Assembly (NCBI GenBank): GCA_036937835.1
Contig: CM072876.1
Location: 320,001-384,000 of the forward strand
Direction of reading: 5' to 3'
From: Pampus argenteus
Taxonomy: Eukaryota; Chordata; Actinopteri; Scombriformes; Stromateidae
DNA length: 64,000 bases
Shown here in pieces: positions 48,201 through 63,200 of the stretch (its first letter is position 1; each line of letters opens with the position of its first letter). The notes under the pieces are model-generated. The model did not search any database. It was not told the origin of the DNA and worked only from the letters and a program-made list of their open reading frames with translations. A program made the position numbers and the translations under genes.

Positions 48201-51200
48201 AGTGAAAGCTCAGTTTAACTGAAATTAGAGTATTATCAGTAGAAACTGTAGTGAATGTTAGCAGATAAACAGCAGGTGGCGCTAATTCTCCAGTCAAAAA
48301 TGTCCTTTTTAAAACAGAGATGAAAGAAACACAAAGACACAAATATACCAAACACACCATTATGACACCATCTTATAAATTATAACACTTTAATCCAGCT
48401 AATTTAATGTCATTTAATCCCAACATCTCAGAATCGTGAATGCAACATATGAAATCTTCACATATCTGATCCCAACATTTCTGCTAACAGCAAAGAAATG
48501 TATTTTTATTATTTATTTATTCATTTATTTATTGATTTATTTATTTATTCATTTATTTATTTATTTAGATTTCTGGAAACATAAGTCAACTTTCAGAAAG
48601 TCTGAGCTGTGTTTAAAAAGTTTATTTGCTCCTCTGGGCTGTGAAAGTCATTTATTTATTTCATAGTGAGTCAACATAACAGAAATATAGTTTGTTTCCC
48701 AGATTTCATATATTTTGAAAATATTATTATTATTGATAGAAAAACAGACACAAGTTTCAGAATCAGACCTGAAATTGAAATTCTTGTTTTTAAGGTTGAA
48801 ATATTTAATAATCATATATCTGAATAAAACTGACGTGTTTCACATGTGACAGACATTTATTATGTTCAGAAATGATTGATTTAACTTAACAATTAATTAA
48901 TTAACAAGTTAACAGAAAATAAACACATTTCTGTGCTACATTTGTTTACATGTTTCCACTTAAACCAGACCTGGTTGTTTCCTGTGATCTCGGGTTTCAG
49001 TCCTGACAGTGGTAACACAATGAAAACCTCGGATCCTTCAGCAGCTGCTACGACGCCTCGCTGTCAGAGAGATTTATAAGACTGAAGCAAAAAGAGAGAA
49101 ACAGGCTGCTGATCTGCAGTCAGATGCTTAGAATGAGAGCAGCTTCAGCATCAAACTGACCATCAGGAACATTAACCTGCAAGACTCGTCTCAGGTAACC
49201 TCCTGTTACTGCTCCTGTATTGTTCTGCAAAAATGTGAAATTAATTCTTCTTGCATTTGAGTTTGGAGTCTTTTGCTGTTTGAGAAACAAAGCAGCTGTG
49301 ATCTGCAGCTCTAAAACTAACAGAGTATTTTACTTTTTATGAAGATGAGGACTTTCACTTTGATTCATTTATTCACAGTGGTGATGAGAGTAGCTCAGAG
49401 TCCATGTTGGTCTAATGTTTTGTTTCTCCTCTTTATGAATGATTATTGGTGTTGTAACATATTAGATCTGTTCCTGCCACTAACAGCACTGGATAAAGTG
49501 CAGCCTGCACCTTTTTCTTCTTGGGTTTGCCGTCTGTTTGGTCATAAAGCGTCTCTGTGAAGTTATGTGACACTTGTGGCTGAGGTCTGACCTCCATTGA
49601 GGAGTGGTGACTCATGTTGACAGGAGGTCACGTCCTGCTCCAGACAGAAGTGTAAATCTGAGGATGTTTCTACAGACGCTGACAGGTTTTATGTTCTCGT
49701 GCTGTCATGGACGAGCTGTTTCTAAGCACAGCAGCTGGTGGATGATGGATGATGGACTCAAAGTGTGAATGAGCATCTGCTGGTTGGACAGCATGTTCTC
49801 ATGATGACTTCCAGAAACCTTTTTGCTGCTTTAGGCAACATTTTTCTTCCTTTCTGTTTGTGTATCTGTAAATTTCTCCTGTGAATCATAACTAATCTCA
49901 ACTCTGCGTTCACCAAACGTCTCCCAACAAATCACACTGAAGTTACTGGTTTAGTCAGTTGGTTAATTAAGGGCAGCAACTATTATTTTCATTACTGATG
50001 AATAGTTCTGTCTATAAAATATCAGACAACTACTCATCATCATTTCCCAGTCAAAGATCACAACTTTAAATGTCTTGTTTTCTTGTTTTGCATCTTGTTG
50101 CATTTCTAGTTTATCTCACACAGTTTAAGACTTTCATTTTCATTTTCACAGTATTTGCATGAGGTACTTGTCCATAGTCAGTTTATTACCTGTCGGCAAT
50201 CTAGCTGTGGACAGAGACAAGGACATAAAAATCTGTTGAAGTTCATATTAAATGTTATCAGCGCTTTATTTGCTTTTCCTTTGGCTCTACATTTTCAACT
50301 GTATAACGTCTGTATTCCTACGCACTCCGCACACAGTGTACATCATGCGTAGGAATACGAAGGTTCTGCAGGTGAGAATATAGTACCACTACACCAGCAC
50401 GTCTCGTTTTAACCCCCACCCTGTCTGCAGGACCCATCCTACGCCACATTCCTCTTCGATGAGCTGCAGCGGCTCCAGCTGCCTCATCACGGCCGCCATG
50501 CTGCTGTGGATGCCCGCTGCGAGGTCTGCGGTGCCGCCTTCCACTACCTGAGACGCCTGGCGCTACGTCGTGCTTTGGGCATCAGTAGAGACATGACGCC
50601 GCGGCCCGCCGGCCCCGCAGCTCCCGCAGCTTCTGAGAGCGTCTGGGTGTCGGACGAGCTGCCGGTGAAGCAGCAGCGATGGTCGTATGAGGAGAAACAG
50701 GGGGGCGGGGCTCCGCGGGGGTGGGGCGGAGTACAGAGTACTTACCTGGGCGGGGGTGGGGCTAAAGGGCTGGCAACAGTCACGCCGCTCCCTCTGAACG
50801 CAGAGCACCACCTGGAGGGAGTGTGGAGGGTTTCCTGCTGCAGACCTGAACACCAGAGTACGGTAAGCACAGAGGGACAAACTGATTTTTATCATTAAAG
50901 TCTGCTGACTGACTGTCCACACAGTCATTTAAAGTTGATGTGAAGCTTTCATATCATAGCAGTCATCAAACCACCAAACCAAACAGCCTCGTGATTCCCA
51001 TCATGTGAAGAGAAACTCAACGTTTGCTTCTGATCTCGCCGAACGCTGCAGCTCTCCAGCTGTGTGTGAGTTGTGCTTTGTTACTGTCGCTCTCCACAGC
51101 GCCACATGTATCCTAAACACTAAACTCTCAGCAATCTTTAGAGAATAATTTCTGTTCATTAAAGACTCAGACAGGTTATAAACAAACCAACATGTTATCC

Positions 51201-54200
51201 AGATTATCTACACTGCTTTGTGTGTGTGTGTGTGTACATGCATGCACATATGTATACTGTATGTAGCTGTCAGTCGTATGTTTTAATGATGAATATGTCT
51301 GGAAATCTTTAATCTGTCTTTAGAGAAGCTGTGGCTGCTGCAGAGAACAGAAACAGGACCAGGTGGCACTAAGCTGATTATTCTGTCAGCAGCCAAGAGT
51401 GAGACGCCATGACCGGCCGTGTGGCCAGAACCTCATGATCTGATTAAATAAAAATCTGATCTGATAAACAAAAACACACTTAAATACATAAAAACAAACG
51501 AAAGCAAAGCTATCCAAGACAAAATGCACCAAACAAATCAAGCTAATCTAAACTAAAGGCTTTTCATACCTTTCAGACTTTTCCGTTTGATCCAAACCAA
51601 ATGGATCCATTAAATCAACGTCAGATGCTCATCCACATACAAACCAATCAATGTCTATTATAGGGAGATGCAGCCCTACAGGACGTATGTAAAGTTCTTT
51701 AGTGAAAAGGGCCTATATCCCAAAACAATAACTATAACCACACAATATGAACCAAAGCAGACTGAACCAAATGAACCAAACCATACTGTCAAGTCAGATT
51801 TAACAAACCATTGTGGTAAAACCAAACTAACCCTAACATGCATCAATAAAACTAGTCTGAAGCAAACAAACCTGCAGTCTGCTGCTGTTAAAACGTTTCT
51901 CGACTCCTCCTTCTGATTCGTGTTCTCGCTTCTGGCCGTCAGCTTGTCCTGCCGGGGGCTCTCTGTGTAATCCTGTTATTTGGCGAGCGTGTCCCAGTCA
52001 AACAGCTGAATAATGGACTCCCCGTTTACCACTCCCTGTTACCATGGTAATCCATCATAACGGGACTGAGATGAATGAAGGAAAGAAACAAAGAGCTGTT
52101 AGTACTGACAGAACAAGGACAGCAAAAACCTCCAAAACCCAAATGATCAAAGAACATTTACTGGTGATAAACTAAAAGTCCTTTTCATGCTAATTTTAAT
52201 GGAAACTGGGTGTTAACATCATTTTAATTGTACTTGAATGTAAATGTGGTTTTAAACGTCTGGAAATAAAAACTGGAAAACAAATAAAAGGATTTAAATA
52301 AAATGTTTTTGTCAGAAGTAAAGCAGGAAACCACATTAGCAGTGTTTGAATTGTATTGATAATTCACACCATGAAGCATGGACGGTCTGTTTCTAGTCTA
52401 TAATTGTCCCTTTGCTGTTTCAAATGTGTGACGCTGTCGTATACAAAGGACGTACTTTCCATACACATACTTTTAGTCTATATGCTGCTTAAAATCCAGT
52501 TATAAGGAGATTAGTTTTGATCCTGCCGTTCATTCTTTGTTCAAACCCACAGAAAGTTTAATCTACTGTAAATTGTGGAGATTACAAAGTTTCCAGAGAA
52601 ACCAGAATGTAATTTTCTTTTCAGTTGTGTCATTATGGTTTTAGTATGAATCTATATGACCAACCAGCTTTCAAGAAAAATATATTTACATGCCAGAAAT
52701 GAAAGATGGTGTCATTAACTGTACTACATAAGTTGGCTGTGTAGTTGACATCAGATATATAACACAGAGCTGCAACAAGATGATGCTTTATTTCAGTTTT
52801 ATAATTTTTAATATTTTCAAATATAAAAACAATATACTGACTCTATTATTAACTTATTTATTTTAATTTTAAAGACATTCATTTATTTTTCACACTTTTT
52901 TTTTAATTCTCGCTCTTAGCTTTTCAGCAGAACAGTGCTGAACAGAACCGGTTGTTCATGTTGCTCAGCAGGATTAATCATTTGGCATTTGGATGCTAAT
53001 GATCAGGCTAATGACCGGAGCTAAAGGCTTAATGACGTCCTCATCCAGCACTGCTTCCTCCTGCAGCAGCTCATACAAACCACCATCAGCTGCCATGTTT
53101 TCCTCTGGACTGCTGCAGCTTCAGTCGGTGCCAGGAACAGGAGAAATCCTGTTCAATCTTTAGAGAATCCAGATTCAATCTGCTGGTCGGAACATACAAA
53201 TAAACCTGAATTAATAAACTGTTTTTACTTTTAAAAACCCATTTCTAAACATCCTGTTTCTGTAGATGTTCTTTGGTTTTCAAAGAGACTTCTGTGTTTC
53301 TGAACCACCAGCTCTCCCTTCAGATCAATTTCATCACAACAATCAGAACAAATTGTCTACTTAAATTGTTATTTTCCAGATGTTTTTGAGTGTTTGAATG
53401 CCTCCTGGGTGTCTCTTCTGACAGGTTTTCCCTTCAAGAGGAGATGATGTGACCATGAAGACTTTGACTCAGGACGTCAAACCTGCAGCTCACAGCGTCG
53501 CCACCCAAACCAGCCTAACTCCATCTGCTGCAGCCGCCTTCTTCATCAGGTCAGTGACCACAACAGATTTATCCTGTTTAATAAGAAATTTATTTTATTT
53601 TTGAAATATATTTGACTGAAACTGTAGTTCCTGTAATTCACACAACTCAAACAACTCATCATTTCAAGGTAAACTGAAGGATAAAGACAAAATTAAAGGT
53701 ATTTAAATGCACATGAGGAAATATTATCTAAAAAGATCAAGAGCTTTCAACTACATCTCATGGTCTTCTTCAATAACACCCAACCACTGTCTTTCTAGTT
53801 AAAGTTTTCAAACATCTGCCAAGGTGAATTATTATTATTAATAAGTCTGGTTTTAGCATTGTTTTACTTCCTGCTGTGATGCTTCCAGATTTTTAAGAGT
53901 AAAGGTTAAATACATGAAGCTCAGTTTAAAGAACTTCAGATGCTCGTCTCCTACAGAACATGTTCCTGATGTTGGCAAAAAGATATTTTGTGAAGTAAAA
54001 CAGAATTTCATAAATTCCTCCTCTGGCTTCAATAAAATTACTGTCTTAGTTTCCGGAGTCGGTTGTGAGAAAATCCTTCAGCAGTCAAACCCTGACTTCT
54101 CTCCCTGTGCAGAATCTGGCAGATTTACTATTTTTATCCCGTTTGAATCGCTGGAGCTGTCAGACAAGCAGAGAGCGGTGAATCTTCAGGTTTCAGTCTA

Positions 54201-56931
54201 ACATGGGTCTATTGGCACAAACTACACTGATAAGTAGTTAAACTACAACTTAACTGCTTTCAAAAAAAGTAAAACTACTTGCAGAAAGTAGTTCAACTCC
54301 AGCCAACCGTCACTCAGGCAGTCTGGCTGAGTAGACCAGCAGGTGAACATAGTGCAGCATTTAGTGCATCAATTAATCTGCTGATTATTTCATTGTGCAG
54401 GGTGATGTTTTCAAATGTCCCAAAATGTCCCAAAAGATTCTCAGTTTATGATCTCAGTATATAGATATACATACAGTATAAGGTCAAGCAGCAGATCTTT
54501 CCATTTGAGAAGCTGGAACCTGAAAATGTGAAGGATTTGTTTCACTTTTCTTTTCCTTAAAAATGACTGCATTGATTAATTGATGATCAAAATAGTAACT
54601 CAGCTGGAATTAATATATTAAAAATGACAAAAATATCACCATTAATGTATCTATATGCTGCAGAGAAAACAAGAAAATGTTGAATGTGGATAGATGCCAG
54701 AAACAGGATCTGTGTTTCTGCCAACAAGCAGGAGGAAAGCGACAGTTGGAGATTCAACAGGGGATGACCGCATTAGCATCGCAATATGAAAATGCTTCCA
54801 GAGGAGTGTGGGTTATTACAATATGTTAGAGAGCTTTTTGTCACTCCATCTGTTTGTCAATTTGCATGTTTCCACATCCAGAAAAATCCCACAATCCCCT
54901 CTGGTAAATTACAATAATAACAGTTGAGCTGCAGATTTTGCACCATTATGAGACTCTGTATATAATATTTAATAAAAATGAATGTTCATTATTCTCCGCT
55001 CGGTACAAAGTGTTTTATAGGCTGATAATCCATTCATATATGGATGTTTGTTCTGGATTGAAGACTTCTGGGTATAAAGACGAAACCAGGGAAGCTTGCA
55101 CCTGCCAGAGGGTAGCAGGAATGAGTCCTAAAACCTGGAAATGAGTTAGCATTTTTGCTAACTTTTGACAGTGCTAACAAAAATCAACTCAGTTAAAAAA
55201 TTTAAAACATGATTTCACTGAACAACATTTCAGCACATTTGTATTAACAAAGAAAATAAGCAAGAAGAAATTACAGCTGGAGTTCACGACAAGTAGGATA
55301 AAATATGAATTGATAGATGAAATAGTTTATAAGAACATGTTTGAGCTCATCTGATGTTGCTGTGGGCTGTGTGGGTATCAGACATCAAACCTGTCTGCAG
55401 CGTGTAACGTTATGTTACCGCTCATACGTGTTTCTGAACAGCCCAACCTGTCCTGATAAAACATGGCACATGTAGTGATGCTGCGATGAGACTAATATTA
55501 GGGAAACGAAACGGTTGAAGGTTCAAAGGGTTGAATTGTTATTTTCCACACACCATTTTAACCCTATGATCTTTAATAAGAAAGATGTATGAACCTCCTT
55601 TAGTTCTGTTCAGCCCAGACATGGAGCCCTGATTGGGGGGTTGATGGCTTCAACAAGAACTCCTGTTGGATCCTGATAAAACATCCATTCACCCTGCAGG
55701 CTGCTGCACAGACAGAGAAACTGGACATCAGGCCATATGAAAGCAGGGTAGGATGGGAGTGGGTCGGAGGTTTGGATAAATTCACCAGGACCCTGGCTGG
55801 AAGATGCTGGACAGCGGTTGCAATTATCAGTGGCAAACCTCACAGTGGTATCTAATATGATATGCATTAGCTGTGTTAGCTGCATGCTGTTCATGCTACA
55901 GTGAGCACAAAGGACAGAGAGTCTTTGAAAAGAAGAGCCGAGCATTTAAAGGCACTATTCTGATGGAGAAAGGAAAATCTCTCTGTGATGAGATAATAAT
56001 GAAAATATGAATGTTGGATGTCATCTTACATGAAGCTCATACCTCATTCAGCTCCATCAACAGAAACATGAAGAAGGAAAGACAAGCCGTCAAAAGTGGA
56101 ACATTTCTGGATGTCAGCAGATAAAGCAGGTGGATGCAGGTCCGGTTAGAGTTCAGGGACATTTATTAATCAAATTGAGCAGATGTGAGAACCAGAAATG
56201 TGTGTAGCATCCATGAGCATTCCTTCCAGTATCTTTTCTGTTTCACCAGCTGAATATTAAGCCCAGCTTCCTGCTGAGGAGGGTCGAGTTCCCAAAGTGG
56301 ATTTCTGGCTTTTGGCCCAAGTCATTGTATCGACTCGCTCAACAGTCTCTCTGCTGAATCCCAGAGACCAAACAGAGGTGCAGCACGGATTAACTCCAGA
56401 CTGAATGTGTTCCAGAGCTGCATTCATGCACCAAAATACGACCTTAACAGTAACTAGAGGCCTACTAGCTAATAGAAACTACCAGACCCTCGACATACAA
56501 ACTGTCCAATGGCCTTTATTCTGCTGACTTTTAATAGTTTTCATTTATATTGATCTTTTGCTGTAAACATGTGTCTGTTTGTAAAAGTGAAAAATGCTGA
56601 TTCCCTGAAGTGAACATATTCAGATGACTTGTTTTAAAACACAAACATATCTAGTTAGCATGGTGCTAGTGTTACGTCTCTTCTATATCACCAGGTTTTC
56701 CTAATTTATATAAAACAAGCTGGATATTGTTAAAACACAGAATCAGAAACGATAAGAAGATCTTTTAATTATTACTTTAAGGAAATGTCTAAACAGACAG
56801 AAATATGTGAAACAAATTAGATTTTTAGATTCAGACTGTGGAGGAGCCAGAAACACCTGCATGGTTGTGATTGGACGGATGATGTGTGAAGCACAGCCTC
56901 AAAACATGCAGGGTTATAGAAGCCTGCACTG

Positions 56932-56964
<33 letters not shown>

Positions 56965-57049
56965 AGCTACACACACACACACACACACACAGACACACAC
57001 ATAGAAGCTAAACACACACACAAACACACACATACACACAGAGAAGCTC

Positions 57050-57081
<32 letters not shown>

Positions 57082-57170
57082 AGCTCCACACACACACACA
57101 CACACACACATAGAAGCTACACACACACACATAGAAGCTCCACACACACACACACACACGCAGAGAAGCT

Positions 57171-57204
<34 letters not shown>

Positions 57205-57210
57205 AAGCTC

Positions 57211-57242
<32 letters not shown>

Positions 57243-57248
57243 AGCTAA

Positions 57249-57279
<31 letters not shown>

Positions 57280-60200
57280 AGCTACACACACACACACACA
57301 CAGCAGTCACATGCACACATCTGACATGCTACATGAATACGTAACAAGACTTCTTAATACACACACACTGGTGGACTTCAAAGACACAGCGTTCTGCGTG
57401 TGTGTGAATGTGTGTATGTAAGCAGGTATTCCTCATGTTGTGGGGACAAAAAGCTCCTTAATGTAAATGACTGATTTCAGGGTTGGTTTAAGGACTTGGT
57501 TAAGGTTAAGTTGAGGTAAGTGTAGGGATGTGTTAAGGTTAGGATGAGGGTTAATGTTACACATGCTGGTTATGGTTGGGGTAAGGATCAGTGTAAGTCA
57601 ATGGAATGTCCCCTGAAAAGAAGGAAACCCTACGCATGTGTGTGTGTGTAAGTGACCGGCAGCGGTTTTCACGGCTGCTGTGCACCGACACAACGTTGAG
57701 GCGGGGCTATGAGGGAGGTGGGGGGGGGGGGGCTGGAGCATCTCCGGTGTTTCCCGGCAACAACAGCAGCGAGAGGCAGGAATCCACCCGCTCAGTCACC
57801 CGTTTATTTCTACCTTTATCCTCCCTCCTCTGCTGCTGCACTCTCCTTCTCTTCACCCCCTCTCTTTCCTGGAGTTGGAGGAGGAAGAAGGACGGAGGGG
57901 TGGAGGGGAGAAGCATTGCGATACTGCAGGAGTCCGAACAGACTGAGGAGCTACAGGAGAGAGGAAGAGGTGGGGAAGAAAAATATGAGAGAGAAAGAGA
58001 CAGAAGAGGGGGAATAGATCAAGACAGAAAAGAAAGGTGCAGAGTAGCAAGGAGGTGGGAAAAAGATTGTGGTTCAGCAATGAGAAAATGTAAAAAAGAG
58101 AGAAGAAGAAAAAGGAAAGCTGAGGGAGGAAACAGGAGCTATAAGATTGGACGGACACATCTGAATTTTAGGTTTAAAGGTGGAAATTTGGTGCAGTGTT
58201 TGGCTCGGGGATGGAGGGATGGAAAGATGGATGTTTCTGGGTTGAGAGACTGAACTAAACATTGAATCTCTGCAGGATTTTCCAATTTATTTTGTTTTTG
58301 TGGATCATGTTTCTACATACACAAAACTTCCAGCTGTTTGGACCCTGATGTACCAGACTTCATGTCAGAGATGAAACTGAGATGAGAGATAAAGACTTTA
58401 CACACGTCTGATTGACAAACTGAGTGAAACCTGTTGGAATATTCTCAACAAATTACTTGAGTTTGATGGAAACAACGTCACAGATGTCACAGATGGACCG
58501 AAGGATGATTTACAGATACTTTGGGGATAAATTAGCGTTGCTGGAGGAGCTACAAGCAAAATTCTAGCATATTCCCAAGTTCCCTGATTTAACACCCAGT
58601 CATGTGATGACAGTTGATAAAAGATGTTACCGATGGATGAACAGACAGTTTACAGATTTTTAAGGATATTCTTTAGCAAAGGTATAAGATTTGATTGAAC
58701 CAAAAAAGCACTTCACAGATGATAACAGAGGTTACAGATGGATGGACCAACTATTGATGTAGGATTGATAGTTTTAAGGACATTTTAAGGACAAATGAAT
58801 ATGCGAATTGATAGTTTACTAATTCTTTATGGATGCATTTATACCGCTGAACATACATTGAGAGACATTAATGTATTGATTGAGTTTGGTGACAATGACT
58901 CTGACGGACAATGATGGACAGTTTATAGATATTTAAAGGACGGATGGGATGTTTACTGATTCTTCATGGACATATTAAGACTGTTTGACACTGGTGTAAG
59001 CAAACTCATGGAATATTTCTCTCATGACTTTGACAAGAATGCTTCTGAAAACCAGATACAGCAGGATAAACAAGATGTAAAATCTTAAGAGACGCAACTT
59101 ACAAAGTTTTTCAGACTTAAAGATATATGGATAAGCTTTGGCATCTCACCTGGAGATGGATGTTTGTTGCTAGAAGTCACTTTTTACATTTTGGAGTGAA
59201 AAATTTAAAAGTGGAAACCTCTTCAAAAACCCTTCCTTGAACCTCTGAACCTGTCTTCACTTCATTTTCCGGCTACTCAGCTTCTCCACTTCCACCTAAA
59301 GCAAATCTTCCTCCATGTGCTGTGCTCCTGTCGGCATGTTTCACCATCCAACACGTTGTCTTCCCATCCAGCATCACCTTCCTCTCCTGCAGAGCCGTCA
59401 TTCCTCTTCTGCTCTGTTCTCACGTTGGAATAAATGTTACGATGGTGAATGAGGACGAGTTTGGACCTGGTTCCACTTCATGGAGAAGAACTTTAAGCAG
59501 ATAATAGACTGGAAGGAACTGTGAGTATCACATGTGTTTCTTTCACAGAATCACCATCTATTCTATCGTATTTTAACAGATAAGAAGCTGATTAGGGAAA
59601 AAGTTTTTTTATCAGGATTTCAAACATTGAATGTTCTGGTTGTTTCAGAGGAACCGAACAGAAAATTCTCTCTTCTTAAGCTAATTATCAATTTTCAAAA
59701 TGAGATATTCTGATCAGAAGAAAAATAGTCCAGATTCCAGCTTCCTAAATGTGAATATAGTCCTGTTTGACAGTAAACTGACAAAATGAGACATTTGAGG
59801 ACATCATCTTGGGAAACACTGGAAAACAAATCTACATTTTTCAACATGTTCTGACATTTTAAGAACCAAACAAATCAATTGTAATTGTTAGTTGCAGCCA
59901 TAGTACACAGCAATGTTTGTTTAGTCAGCTTCAGCTGCTGTTCAAGGTGAAGGAAAGAAGGGTTTGTGGTTGAAAGAAATCAACATGGACTGTGTCACAT
60001 TTTTTTCTCTCTTTTTGTTAATGAAGTCTAAATGTCAGCGTTTGACCAACACATATACACACGTTGACCTTGCAGTGCTGCTGTTTGTGAGTTTGTGGAG
60101 GATGAATGTTAAACTGTCTCTGAGTGAATTCCCAGTGGCTGCACTCTCCCGTCCTTCATGGAAGCTGTAATTACACGCTCTGCTCTCTGATTGGAGTGCA

Positions 60201-63200
60201 GAGAGACTCTCTTCTTCTCTTTAATGATGATCAGATCTGTGGTTGAGCCTCGTCAACCTCCCGTTGATCCAACCCTCCTCCTCCTCCTCCTCCTCCTTTT
60301 CTTTTTCTCTTGCTCTGTTTGATATTTTCAGCTCAGCTCAAGCAGACCCTTTTATATTCTGTGTTTATTAAACACGTCAACATTTAAAATGCTGACTGCC
60401 ACAACGATATTATGAACACACAAACTTCCAAGACGAAGTCAGTCGAGCTCAGCACTCGCCTCGCCACTACATGAATATCAATTATTTAATTGATAGAAAG
60501 CTGGTAATAAATGATGCACCTAAACACAGAAGCAGTGAAACAGGCGATGAATATGAATTAGATTAAACAGAAATTTAATTTTAGACTGGAAGGAAGAAAA
60601 CACTCAGAAAATAGTTTGAGAATTAATTAACCAATAGCTTTCAACATATTGCATGTATTTAAGAGCCATTTGAAACCGTTACTCACTTTCTCCGAATTGT
60701 ATCTTAATGTACGACACTTTGTGTTTTTGTTTGTCATTGGTTCGCTGAGTGTGGCTAACGTTAGCAGTGCTAGCAGCAGTACCAGCTCTCCTTACAGTGC
60801 TGAATGTGGTCGATTTTCAAGTTAAAAATTCTGCCAAACCGTGCTGGTTTTATGAGATGTCATTTTTGTCCTACTTTTCACCTCGCTGGTACATTTACCG
60901 CAGCGCCAACTAGTGATGGGTGGCTGCATAAAATCTTAGATGCAACAGTTAACCAGCATTATACATTAAAGAAATGTCTTTAACCTACTATTGACTAGTG
61001 AGTGTAAGCATCAAATTGACCAATCCCTAATAACAATGCAAATGGTCCTACATTACTACTACATGCAGTGTAAGGAGGGATTGTGATATTATAATAATAG
61101 TAGATAATAACTATGAACTCTAATAGTGGATCCTGGGTCGTTGAGAATAAGGTTTCTGCGCTGTGTTGTATCTTCAGCTTCTGTGATGTTTTGTGTCTTC
61201 AGGGCGGCTCAGAAGCTCAGTCTGTCCCGCAAGAAGAAGTCACAGCCGGGCCCCCTCGCCTCTCCCAGCCAGGGCCCAGGGCCCCTGCTCTACACCGGGG
61301 GCTTCAGCGGGGCTCTGCAACTCTCCCCACCCGCTGTCCCACCATGCCTCCTACGGGCCGGGTCAAAGATCAAAGACACGCCGGGGATGGGGAAGGTAAG
61401 ATGTGGACATGTCAGTGGGGCCAGTAATTAGGGGCAGGGTCAGAGAGGTCTGAATCACTCTGATTGACAGGACAGTAAACACTGAAGCTCCTGATGAAAC
61501 GTCATAATTGTCTTTGTTTCACTTCAACTTATTTTTACAGCTGAACACAGAAAAGACACTCAGATCTCCATCAGTGACTCGAACAGCTCTGTCTCCTAGA
61601 AATTACATTTATATATGACCAAACTGCAACAGCAAATATATTTTACCAGAAAGGTTATACTGCTGAATCACATTTTCTCTCAACATGAAGAGAATATGTC
61701 ATTTAACATATCGGCAACTTGCAAAAATGTATACTGAGTTAAGGTCAGAGAAAGATCTCGGACTCTGTTTACTACAGACAAACGTCTCAACATGTTTATG
61801 AACATTTAAACCACAGCAGCATCTTTTTTTTTACATCTACTTTTTAGATCCTTGTTTTATTTATATCACACATGAGCAGTTTCATTTGCTCCCAGCGCTG
61901 CAACAGAAGCAGAGAAGAAGACTGCCAGCAGCATGAGAAACTTTAATATGGGATTAACTTATTTTCTCAATGAGAGCTGCTTTCACTTGGAGGCAGGGCA
62001 GCTTTATTTATAGAGTACATTGCATTGGAAATACTGCAGTTTTATGTTATTCTGGGTACAACAGCGCTGTGAGAGGAAGGAAATGACACTTTTCTTGTGT
62101 CTCAGACTGTTTATTGGTGTGTTGTGGTTATGAAGTGAAACAGTTTGCAGTTACAGCTGTGGAAACGTCCCCCAGTGATTCAGTCATCAACACACTGAAG
62201 GACTGAGCTGCTTCCTCCACAGATAGTTCCTATTTTATTCTTTCAGTCTGTCTTTAATGTACTTTTACATATATATATCCTTCTTTAGTGCTGAGTTATA
62301 ATGTGCCGTTTAATTGATATTTCTTTGATTTTGAGAAAAAATCTAAAGTTTTTCACTGCAGAGAACTGTTCTTTATTAAGTAAATCTTCTCAGAGATTGA
62401 AAATATCAGTTAAACTTGGAATAATAATTTCTTCTGCTCATTAACAAACATGAAGGATTGTGATTTAAACTTAAAGATTTCTTTTTCTTCAGTTTGTGTC
62501 TGGATGAAATGAGTTTAAAGTTCAGTAGCATTACGTATATTTTAAAGGGCTTCTTGCTTCTTGTGACTGAGGGGGTGATGATTCACTCCGTTGGTTTGCA
62601 GCGACACATCATTTATCTCAGATCGTTATTGGCTTTAAACGTGACCCCCTTGCTGACACAGAGCGCCGAATCAGCAGCTCTGTGACAGACCAATAAAAAC
62701 CCACCAGAGTCAAGGCTGTCACATGACCCAACACAAGTAGGCCACTCACACTCATCAAACATTTTGGACTTTTACTTAGCTTGTAAAATTAACAATAAAA
62801 ACTCGTTCTAAAAAACAAATGAAAAAATAAATGAAAAAAGAGTTACCTGTAAACAATAAATTACATTTTTGTTATTTATTAAATTTCTTACAGCTTAAAA
62901 ATACTTTAAACCGAGTCATGAAATAATTCACACTATTCAGGATTCTTTTTTCTTTTTTTAAGAAAAATTAGGACAGATAATGTCTAAGTTCTTGTCTCTG
63001 ATTGGCTATCCCTGCTCACTTAAAAGTGGCTTTTAGTGAAAAACTTTTTTACTTCTCAGATGATTCTTTAGAGCATTTGACATCTAGCTTCTTAGACATG
63101 TGTTAAATAACAACTCTAATATCCTCCTCTATGATGTGGACTTCCTGTCTTTGTCCAGGTCCGTGTGATGGTCCGGATCTGTTCGGTCCACAGCAACGAG

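Noticed and set aside
47956..48222. Gly/Arg-rich frame resembling an RGG protein
   Set aside because: Direct translation of a GGA microsatellite; frame is lost at once outside it.
53914..54201. 95-codon open frame in a kif26a intron
   Set aside because: No recognisable domain, no flanking splice sites of quality, and the protein composition looks random; kept as chance frame.
57606..58253. 215-codon Arg/Glu/Gly-rich open frame
   Set aside because: Produced by purine-rich low-complexity DNA; no conserved motif. The region is better explained as UTR-like.
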